Assembly (NCBI GenBank): GCA_050011895.1
Contig: JBEKIF010000032.1
Location: 1 to 50,514 of the forward strand
Source: DATBGO01 sp050011895
GTDB lineage: Bacteria > Actinomycetota > Actinomycetes > Streptosporangiales > Streptosporangiaceae
DNA length: 50,514 bases
Direction of reading: 5' to 3'
Positions 34,013-40,204 of the stretch are shown in pieces. Under the pieces are notes generated by a model. The model had not been told where the DNA came from. It searched no databases and was given only the letters and a program-made list of their open reading frames with translations. A program made the position numbers and the translations under genes. Position 1 is the stretch's first letter; every line of letters begins with the position of its first letter.

Positions 34013-34719
34013 GCGCCTGCCCCCGACGGCATCAGGTCGGTGGCACGGTACCGGCCGCTCGGCATCCGTTCTGCTAGCAATCTTCTGAACGCCGGGACGA
34101 CGGCCGAAGGCAGCTGGCGGTCCGAGATGTCCTCCCCCGGGAAGGCCTGCTGGTGCATGCGGGTACGCAGGTCGCCGGGGTCAACCCACCAGACCCGGAC
34201 CGCGGTCTCTTCCGCGGAGAGCACATTGCACGCCTGCTCAAGCGCCGCTTTCGCGGCGCCGTACCCGCCCCAGCCTGCGTAGGCCTCGACCGCGGCGTCC
34301 GAGGTGATGGACAGCACGGCACCGCCGCGGCGGCGCAGGTCAGGCAGGAGCAGCTGGGTGAGCGCCAGCGGGGCCAGCACATTGACCTCGAACGCGGTCC
34401 TGAGGTCACCGATCGGGTAGTCGGCGATCGGCGGTAGCGGGCTGGTGCCCAGCGTCCCGGCGTTGTTGATCAGCAGGTCGGGGCCGCCGAGCTGACCGGC
34501 GGCCCGGCGCAGGGTCACCAGGTGCGCCGGGTCTGTGATGTCGCCGGGCACCGGGGTCACCGTCGCCCCGTGGGGCAGGCAGGCCGACGCGGCCCGCAGC
34601 GCCGCCCCGTCTCTCGCGCCGAGCACCAGCGCGTACCCGTCTTCCGCGAGCCCGCGGGCGAGGGCGAGGCCGAGGCCACGGGAGGCACCGGTGATCACGG
34701 CAGTCTTGAACTCATTCAT
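34009..34719 (-). CDS. SDR-family oxidoreductase
   Basis: A 236-residue short-chain dehydrogenase. It has the NAD(P) motif TGASRGLGLALA, NNAGTLG, Ser in SITSDAA and the YxxxK pair in YGAAKAALEQA. The start at ATG 34719 gives a normal N-terminus (MNEFKTAVITG). Substrate unknown. Shares a 4-bp overlap with queA. Confidence 0.88.
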   Translation of the reverse strand: MNEFKTAVITGASRGLGLALARGLAEDGYALVLGARDGAALRAASACLPHGATVTPVPGDITDPAHLVTLRRAAGQLGGPDLLINNAGTLGTSPLPPIADYPIGDLRTAFEVNVLAPLALTQLLLPDLRRRGGAVLSITSDAAVEAYAGWGGYGAAKAALEQACNVLSAEETAVRVWWVDPGDLRTRMHQQAFPGEDISDRQLPSAVVPAFRRLLAERMPSGRYRATDLMPSGAGA

Positions 34720-34786
34720 GCTTTTAACGGTAGGAACACCGCCGGTGTGGCGCATCGGGCGCCGGTCCGGTCCGGCCTGGTCCGAT

Positions 34787-34798
34787 GGTCCTAGGACC
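34787..34798. promoter_or_regulatory. Perfect palindrome upstream of the two-component pair
   Basis: GGTCCTAGGACC is a perfect 12-bp palindrome 44 bp before the kinase GTG start. Three further GGTCC units lie just upstream (34763-34783). NarL/DevR-type regulators bind inverted GG-x-C-like half-sites, so autoregulation is plausible. Confidence 0.4.
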
Positions 34799-34841
34799 GG
34801 CGGCCGATCCGCTCGGGACGGGACGCCGGTAGCGTCGGATC

Positions 34842-36029
34842 GTGGGCGATGAGCGAGGGCGGCCGGGCCGGACGATGGCCGGCCGCCAGGACGAGGTCCT
34901 GCAACAGGTCAGCCAGGTGGTGCTGGCAGTCGCGCGGCAGCTGTCCACCCGCGACGTGCTGCAGGTGATCGTCTCATCAGCCCGGTCGCTCGCTAACGCG
35001 AAGTACGCGGCGATCGGCGTGCCTGACGACCACGGCTCGTTCGCCGAGTTCGTGGTGGACGGCATCCCGGAGCACCAGCGCAAGGCGATCGGCCCGCTGC
35101 CGCGCCAGCACGGCCTGCTCGGGGTCCTGCTCCGCGAGGGCCAGCCGCTGCGGCTCGACGACATCCGCGCCGATCCCAGGTTCGAGGGCTGGCCGTCCGC
35201 CCATCCGGAGCTGGCCGACGTACTCGGCATGCCGATCAAGGACGGCGCGGAGGTGCTCGGTGTCATCTTCGCCGCCAGCAAGCGCGACCCAGGCGGCTTC
35301 ACCGCGCATGACGAGCAGCTGCTCGGGCTGTTCGCCGCGCACGCCGCGATCGCCTTGACCAACGCCCGGCTGTACGAGCGCGGCCGGGAGCTTTCGGTGC
35401 TCGAGGAGCGCGCGAGGCTGGCCAGGGAACTGCATGACGCGGTCTCGCAGAAGTTGTTCAGCGTCAGGGCGAAGGCACATGCGGCAGCCGTCCTCGTATC
35501 GAGGGACCCGGGCCGCGCCGTCGCGGAGATGGAGAGCGTGGCCGCGCTCAGCGGGCAGGCGCATGCCGAGCTGCGCGCCGTCATCGACGGCCTGGCCCCG
35601 CCTGACCTGTCCGCGGGCGGGCTGGCCGGGTCGCTGCGTAGCTATGCCGTGCTGGCGGGACGGACCTACGGGGCCCGCGTCGCTTTCGAGGCCCGTGAGC
35701 TGCCCGCGCTCGGTGCGCAGCGGGAGACTGCGCTCTATCGCGTCGCGCAGGAGGCCCTTCATAACGCGCTCAGGCACGCGGGCGCGGACGAGATCCGCGT
35801 GTCGCTTTTGGTGTCGCCGCCGGGGCGGCAGCGGCGGGTCGTCCTCGAGGTCACTGATCGCGGCCGCGGTTTCGCGCCGGACGCGGCTCCTGTCGGTCTT
35901 GGCCTGGCCTCGATGCGGGAGCGCGCCGCGGCAGCGGGCGGAACGCTCACGATACGTTCGGCGCCGGGGAAGGGAACGCTGGTGCGGCTGGCGGTCCCGG
36001 TGGCAGCCGCCGGCCCGGTGCGTCAGTGA
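34842..36029 (+). CDS. GAF-domain sensor histidine kinase (NarL-type partner)
   Basis: A 395-residue soluble kinase. A GAF domain covers about residues 25-180 (YAAIGVPDDHG, GVIFAASKRDPGGFT). A HisKA_3 dimerisation domain has the phosphoacceptor His198 (LARELHDAVS). The HATPase domain has the N-box VAQEALHNALRHA and the G-box LGLASMRERAAAAGG. This is the DevS-like layout with a single GAF. No haem-binding residue can be asserted. It starts at GTG 34842. Its stop overlaps the regulator start as GTGA, so the two are a pair. Confidence 0.92.
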   Translation: MGDERGRPGRTMAGRQDEVLQQVSQVVLAVARQLSTRDVLQVIVSSARSLANAKYAAIGVPDDHGSFAEFVVDGIPEHQRKAIGPLPRQHGLLGVLLREGQPLRLDDIRADPRFEGWPSAHPELADVLGMPIKDGAEVLGVIFAASKRDPGGFTAHDEQLLGLFAAHAAIALTNARLYERGRELSVLEERARLARELHDAVSQKLFSVRAKAHAAAVLVSRDPGRAVAEMESVAALSGQAHAELRAVIDGLAPPDLSAGGLAGSLRSYAVLAGRTYGARVAFEARELPALGAQRETALYRVAQEALHNALRHAGADEIRVSLLVSPPGRQRRVVLEVTDRGRGFAPDAAPVGLGLASMRERAAAAGGTLTIRSAPGKGTLVRLAVPVAAAGPVRQ

Positions 36030-36094
36030 CCGGGTTGCCGGCCGGTGCGGCAGTGACCGGGGCAGCCGCCCGGCCTGGTGCGGCAGTGACCGGG
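36017..36094. repeat. Triplicated start region of the response regulator gene
   Basis: Three copies of ggtgcgKcagtgaccggg (36017-36034, 36044-36061, 36077-36094). Each contains an in-frame GTG-ACC-GGG, so the gene has three equivalent candidate start codons (36026, 36053, 36086). Confidence 0.8.
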
Positions 36095-36736
36095 GCCGGC
36101 GCCGCCCGGATCCGGGTGCTGATCGCCGACGATCATCCGGTCGTCCGGCAGGGCCTGCAGGTGCTGCTGAGCGTGCAGGACGACATCGAGGTGGTCGGTG
36201 AGGCGGCCGACGGCGCCGAGGCGCTGGCGCTGGCGACGGCGCTCGACCCCGACGTGCTCCTGCTCGATCTCAAGCTGCCGGCCCTTGACGGGGTCGCGGT
36301 ACTGCGGGAGCTGCGGGACCGCGGCATCAGGGCGCGGGCGCTCGTGCTGACCAGCGCCGCCGTGGGAGCGCTCGTGACCAGTGCGGTGCAGGCCGGCGCG
36401 GCCGGCTTCCTGTACAAGGACGTGGATCCTGATGCGCTGGTCCGCGCGGTCCGCTCGGTCAACGACGGGCATACCCTGCTCGCGCCTGAGGCGGCCAGCG
36501 CGATCATCGGATCCGGCGCGGCGGGTTCCGCGGTCCGCGGCATCGGCGCCCTCACCAGGCGCGAGCGCGAAATCCTCGCGCAGCTCGCCGAAGGTCTCTC
36601 CAACCGGGAGATCGCGAGAAACCTGCTGGTATCCGAGAAGACCGTGAAGACTCATGTCAGCTCGGTCCTGGCCAAGCTTGGCGTGACCGACCGCACTCAG
36701 GCCGCGTTGCTCGCAGTCCGGCAGGCCAATCGATAG
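36026..36736 (+). CDS. NarL/FixJ-type response regulator
   Basis: A 236-residue regulator if it starts at 36026. The receiver domain begins at IRVLIADDHPVV, has the phosphoacceptor Asp in LLLDLKLPALDG and the conserved Lys in FLYKDVDPD. The C-terminal LuxR-type HTH is LTRREREILAQLAEGLSNREIA followed by VKTHVSSVLAKLG. GTG 36026 overlaps the kinase stop. Later GTGs at 36053 and 36086 lie in the repeated segment, and the last gives the most usual N-terminal length. Confidence 0.93.
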   Translation: MTGLPAGAAVTGAAARPGAAVTGAGAARIRVLIADDHPVVRQGLQVLLSVQDDIEVVGEAADGAEALALATALDPDVLLLDLKLPALDGVAVLRELRDRGIRARALVLTSAAVGALVTSAVQAGAAGFLYKDVDPDALVRAVRSVNDGHTLLAPEAASAIIGSGAAGSAVRGIGALTRREREILAQLAEGLSNREIARNLLVSEKTVKTHVSSVLAKLGVTDRTQAALLAVRQANR

Positions 36737-36795
36737 CCGGACCGCCGATGCCGTAGGTTCGACCCTGATGATGGCGCTTGCTTGGGAGGAGCCGC

Positions 36796-37602
36796 ATGTC
36801 GGATGAAGTTCTGCGGCTGCGCGGTGTCGGGATCAGGCATGAGCGCTCGATGCTGCTGCGGGACGTCGACTGGACCGTGCATAGCGACGAGAGCTGGGTG
36901 ATAATCGGCCCGAACGGAGCAGGCAAGACGACCCTGCTGCAGGTGGCCGGCGCGATGTTGGTCCCGACCGAGGGCACCGTCGAGATTCTCGGCGAGGGAC
37001 TGGACGAGGGGCTTGACGCCGCCGACGTGATAGACCTGCGGACCAGGATCGGGCTGGCCAGCGCGGCCGTCGCCGACCTGGTACCACCCGCCGAGAAGGT
37101 CATCGACCTCGTGCTGACCGCGTCCTACGGGATCCTCGGCCGTAACGCGGAAGACTACGACTCCTTCGACGTGACCCGCGCCGTGGAACTGCTGGACGCG
37201 CTGGGCTGCGCGCACCTGATCAGGCGGAAGTTCGCGACCTTGTCCGAGGGCGAGCGCAAGCGTGTCCAGATAGCGAGGGCGATGATGCCCGATCCCGAGC
37301 TGCTGCTCCTCGACGAGCCGGCCGCTGGGCTTGACCTAGGCGGCCGCGAAGAGCTGCTCAGGCGGATTTCGGCGCTGGCCCGCGACCCGAGGGCGCCGGC
37401 GATCATCCTGGTAACCCACCATGTCGAGGAGGTGCCCGAGGACTTCACCCACGCGATGCTGCTCCGCAAGGGCGCCGTCCTCGCGGGCGGCTCGCTGCAC
37501 GAGGTGTTCACCCAGCGGAACCTGTCCAGATGCTTCGGGGTGCCGCTGCTGGTCGAGCGCCGCGCGGCGCGGTGGACCGCCCGCGCCGGCCAGCTGTCCT
37601 GA
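36796..37602 (+). CDS. ABC transporter ATP-binding protein
   Basis: A 268-residue ATPase with Walker A GPNGAGKTT (38-46), a degenerate signature LSEGERKRVQIARAM, Walker B LLLLDEPAAGLD and the switch His (LVTHHVEEVP). The set resembles the YlmA/ModF-like single ABC proteins found alone in actinobacterial genomes. No permease is adjacent, and the FtsX permeases are 3 kb or more away and separated by other genes. A gggaggag Shine-Dalgarno precedes ATG 36796. Substrate unknown. Confidence 0.88.
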   Translation: MSDEVLRLRGVGIRHERSMLLRDVDWTVHSDESWVIIGPNGAGKTTLLQVAGAMLVPTEGTVEILGEGLDEGLDAADVIDLRTRIGLASAAVADLVPPAEKVIDLVLTASYGILGRNAEDYDSFDVTRAVELLDALGCAHLIRRKFATLSEGERKRVQIARAMMPDPELLLLDEPAAGLDLGGREELLRRISALARDPRAPAIILVTHHVEEVPEDFTHAMLLRKGAVLAGGSLHEVFTQRNLSRCFGVPLLVERRAARWTARAGQLS

Positions 37603-37617
37603 AAACGGGCTGGTTCT

Positions 37618-38616
37618 TTGTACCCCGCTGAGGCGGCCGCCATTTTCGCTGCGGGCGTCGCCGCGGGGGCCATCAACGCCGTTGTCGGTTCCGGATCGCT
37701 GATCACGTTCCCGACGCTGCTCGCCTTCGGCTTCCCGCCGGTGGTCGCCAACGTCTCGAACAATGTGGGCCTGGTGCCAGGTAACCTCAGCGGAGCCTTC
37801 GGCTACCGGCGTGAGCTGGCCGGGCAGCGCGACCGGCTGGTCCGGCTCGGGGTGGCCGCTGCCGCCGGCGGCCTGGTCGGCGCGATCTTGCTGCTGTCAC
37901 TGCCAGCGAGCGCTTTCACCCTGATCGTTCCCGCGCTGATCCTGATCGCGTGCGTGCTCGTGCTCATCCAGCCGCGGCTGGGCCCATGGCTGGCAGCGCG
38001 CAGGGACAGGGCGGACAGTGATGCTGGCCAAGACGGCGGCACCAGCCAAGATGGTGGCACCAGCCAGGAGGGTCACGCTGGCCAAGACGGTCACGCTGGC
38101 CAAGACGGTCACGCTGGCCAAGACGGTCACGCTGGCCAAGACGGTCACGCTGGCCAAGACGGTCACGCTGGCCAAGACGATCACGCTGGCCAAGACGGTC
38201 ACGCTGGCCAAGACGGTCACGCTGGCCAAGACGATCACGCTGGCCAAGACGGTCACGCGAGCCGTGGCGGTCCGGTGCTAGCTTCCGGGGTGTTGCTGTC
38301 CGGCGTTTACGGCGGTTACTTCGGGGCGGCGCAGGGCGTGCTGGTCATCGGGCTGCTGGGCAGCTTCCTCGACGAGACCCTGCAGCGCGTGAACGGCGCC
38401 AAGAATGTCCTCGTCGCACTGGTCAACGCTACGGCCGCCGTGGTGTTCATCCTGTTCGCTCATGTCGCGTGGCTGGTCGTGCTCCTGATCGCGGCAGGCT
38501 CAACAATCGGCGGCCTGCTCGGCGCGAAGTTCGGCCGGCGGCTGCCGCCGACCGCACTCCGGCTGCTCGTCGTCGTTATCGGGATAACCGCCGCAGTCAA
38601 GCTCCTGTTCTTGTGA
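37618..38616 (+). CDS. TauE/SafE-family membrane permease with His-rich repeat loop
   Basis: A 332-residue protein, against about 250-270 typical. The N-terminal half has AGAINAVVGSGSLITFPTLL and VVANVSNNVGLVPG, family motifs. The C-terminal half has SGVYGGYFGAAQGVLVIGLLG. Between them, residues about 152-215 are a soluble loop of ten GHAGQD/DHAGQD repeats with 11 His. The family exports sulfite, sulfoacetate or other anions. The insertion suggests metal binding or is simple repeat expansion. TTG 37618 is the start, 15 bp after the ABC gene. Confidence 0.85.
   Translation: MYPAEAAAIFAAGVAAGAINAVVGSGSLITFPTLLAFGFPPVVANVSNNVGLVPGNLSGAFGYRRELAGQRDRLVRLGVAAAAGGLVGAILLLSLPASAFTLIVPALILIACVLVLIQPRLGPWLAARRDRADSDAGQDGGTSQDGGTSQEGHAGQDGHAGQDGHAGQDGHAGQDGHAGQDGHAGQDDHAGQDGHAGQDGHAGQDDHAGQDGHASRGGPVLASGVLLSGVYGGYFGAAQGVLVIGLLGSFLDETLQRVNGAKNVLVALVNATAAVVFILFAHVAWLVVLLIAAGSTIGGLLGAKFGRRLPPTALRLLVVVIGITAAVKLLFL
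38071..38250. repeat. Ten 18-bp tandem repeats in the TauE-like gene
   Basis: Ten copies of ggtcacgctggccaagac. The seventh and tenth have gatcac instead of ggtcac, giving Asp for Gly. The units encode GHAGQD in frame. A short related stretch precedes the array. Confidence 0.95.
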
Positions 38617-38619
38617 CGA

Positions 38620-38637
38620 CGCCGGCCGGGGCCGGCG
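38620..38637. terminator. Hairpin directly after the TauE-like gene
   Basis: CGCCGGC-cggg-GCCGGCG, a 7-bp stem starting 4 bp past the stop codon. Candidate terminator. No U tract. Confidence 0.4.
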
Positions 38638-38790
38638 AGCCTCGGAACGCCCGTGCCGCGGAACGCCCCCTCCGGCCTCGGTCCCGGTCGGGCCTCGGTC
38701 CGGTCCGGCCTCGTTTGGTCCGGTTTCGCCACGCCCGCGTCGGCGTCCGCCCAGGCGGGTAGGACAGACCATGACACAGTCGGCTCGCAT

Positions 38791-38847
38791 TCCATGATCG
38801 TGGTCGATCGGTGGGGCTCCGACGCCCCCAAGAATCATGATCATGGA
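38791..38847. other. Long imperfect inverted repeat (hairpin) in an intergenic region
   Basis: Outer arms TCCATGATC (38791-38799) and GATCATGGA (38839-38847) pair perfectly and extend to 14 bp with two G-T pairs. An inner stem GGGGC (38813-38817)/GCCCC (38824-38828) closes a 6-nt loop. The low-GC catgatc arms contrast with the surroundings. This may be a terminator, a small RNA or a copy of a dispersed element. Confidence 0.5.
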
Positions 38848-38958
38848 GCCGGAACCGGAACCGGAGGCGGTGTTGGAGCCGGAACCGGAGGCGGTGTCGG
38901 AGCCGGAACCGGAGGCGGTGTCGGAGCCGGAGCCGGTGTCGGAGCCGGAGCCGGTGTC
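38845..38958. repeat. Intergenic tandem array of ggagccggaacc units
   Basis: Units of 30, 24, 24, 18 and 18 bp built from ggagcc/ggaacc/ggaggc/ggtgtc hexamers. The array starts at the end of the hairpin at 38791-38847 and ends 34 bp before the start of the 84-residue gene. The 375-bp gap (38617-38991) otherwise holds only the two hairpins. Confidence 0.85.
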
Positions 38959-38991
38959 AGTGCCTTCCGCCGGGAGCCCTGGAGGCCAGCG

Positions 38992-39246
38992 ATGAAGGGT
39001 GACAAGGTCGAGATCGTTATTGACGCGGGTGGCGTAACGAAGACCTACGAGGTCGCCGCCACCCGCGCCGGGCGCCGTGTCGAGGTGGTGAACAGGCGCG
39101 GGCTGGTCGAGGTTAGCGAGCTGACCCGGGGCGGGGTGGCGGTCAGGACCGCGCGCTTCATGGCCAGCCGGGTCGTGGCCGTCGTCGAGCACCCCGCGCC
39201 GCGGCGGCCAGGCAACGAACCCACCCGCCGGCCGACGCCACATTAG
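38992..39246 (+). CDS. Small unknown protein of 84 residues
   Basis: The ATG at 38992 has a good Shine-Dalgarno (ggagg, 38981-38985). The protein begins MKGDKVEIVIDAGGVTKTYEV and is a beta-rich, basic small domain (RVVAVVEHPAP near the end). An in-frame ATG at 38794 would add 66 Gly-rich residues encoded by the repeat array. The Shine-Dalgarno argues against it. No family recognised. Confidence 0.55.
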   Translation: MKGDKVEIVIDAGGVTKTYEVAATRAGRRVEVVNRRGLVEVSELTRGGVAVRTARFMASRVVAVVEHPAPRRPGNEPTRRPTPH

Positions 39247-39269
39247 GCCGGGCGCTGCTACGCGGGTAG

Positions 39270-39938
39270 TCAGCGCGTGCCTTCGCCGGGGCCAGCGCCG
39301 CCGGCCGCGGGCGCCAGCAGCCCGGCCGCCACGGCGTTCGCCACCAGGTTCCTCGCATAACGCCCGAGGGACGGGGATCCGTCCTCGATCAGCTCGACCT
39401 TCGCTAGCACCTGGTCGGCGGTTATGCCGTGTTCCTGCCAGGTGCCGCCGCCGGCCTTCAGGTTCGCGAGCATCGGCTGCAGCCGGTCCAGGCCGCGGGC
39501 GAACCTTGCCTCAGGTGTCCGCCGTTCCTCGAACTCATCCCACAGCCGGCGCAGGCTGGCCGCCTGGTCCTGCGGGAGCAATGCGAAGATCCGGTCGGCG
39601 GCGGTTCGCTCGGCCGCTTCCTGCCTGGCCTGTTGCGCGTCGTCCGCGTACAAGAACAGGTCGCCCGCGTCGATCTCGACCAGATCGTGCAGTAGCACCA
39701 TGGCGGTCACCCGGCCGATGTCGGTGCCGTCCGGCGCGTGCTCGGCCAGGACCACGGCCATCATGGCCAGGTGCCACGAATGCTCGGCAGAATTCTCCCT
39801 GCGGCCGCGGCCGCCGGGGCCAGGGCCGGGGCCGGGGCCGGGGCCGGGGCCGGCGCTGGCCAGCCTCGTCTGTCGTAGCACGCTCTTCAGCTGGTCGATT
39901 TCGGAGATGAACCGCATCTGCTGATCCAGGCGTTCCAT
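39270..39938 (-). CDS. HD-domain hydrolase (YfbR-like)
   Basis: A 222-residue HD-superfamily protein. The metal motifs are NSAEHSWHLA, LLHDLVEIDAGD and the C-terminal Glu/Asp in LDRLQPMLAN. Members such as E. coli YfbR are 5'-nucleotidases. After RLASAG a PG repeat of 12 residues (G4C2 hexamers in DNA) interrupts the fold ahead of the HD motif. ATG 39938 gives the family start MERLDQQMRF. Confidence 0.85.
   Translation of the reverse strand: MERLDQQMRFISEIDQLKSVLRQTRLASAGPGPGPGPGPGPGGRGRRENSAEHSWHLAMMAVVLAEHAPDGTDIGRVTAMVLLHDLVEIDAGDLFLYADDAQQARQEAAERTAADRIFALLPQDQAASLRRLWDEFEERRTPEARFARGLDRLQPMLANLKAGGGTWQEHGITADQVLAKVELIEDGSPSLGRYARNLVANAVAAGLLAPAAGGAGPGEGTR
39816..39851. repeat. Six GGGGCC-type hexamers in the HD gene
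   Basis: Five ggggcc and one agggcc on the plus strand, encoding the Pro-Gly repeat of the HD protein from the minus strand. The runs of three to four G could fold as a G-quadruplex on the template strand. Confidence 0.85.
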
Positions 39939-40089
39939 GCCGTCTATTGGATCAGTAAGCGCGGCATGCCGACCTCGCCCCGCCCCGCCAGGCACCCTTC
40001 GCGCCACCCCGCCGAGCACCCGTCGCGGAGAGCGTGCGATTCTGTTCGTTGGGGACCCAAAGATGATACGGGGGATACCGGCTCATCAG

Positions 40090-40126
40090 GCTCGCCCTGG
40101 CGGGACATGTGCCAGCCAGGGCGAGC
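40090..40126. terminator. Strong hairpin after the FtsX permease gene
   Basis: GCTCGCCCTGGC (40090-40101) pairs perfectly over 12 bp with GCCAGGGCGAGC (40115-40126), loop 13 nt. It lies about 80 bp past the stop of the leftward permease gene, in the 266-bp gap to the HD gene. No U tract. Confidence 0.6.
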
Positions 40127-40204
40127 TCCCCCGCCAGAACCCGCCGGACCGGCCAGCCGCGATACCGGGCCGCCTCGGCATCTCCAGGCTGGCCGCGGCC
40201 ATTA

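Noticed and set aside
36796..37602. ATPase partner of the FtsX permeases
   Set aside because: It is more than 2.5 kb away, on the opposite strand, and separated by TauE-like, HD and other genes. Its signature also differs from MacB/LolD ATPases.
38071..38250. CRISPR-like array
   Set aside because: The 18-bp units are contiguous with no spacers and encode GHAGQD inside a permease gene.
38794..39246. Longer 150-residue version of the small protein at 38992
   Set aside because: The in-frame ATG at 38794 lies inside a hairpin and the extra residues come from the tandem array. The Shine-Dalgarno fits ATG 38992.
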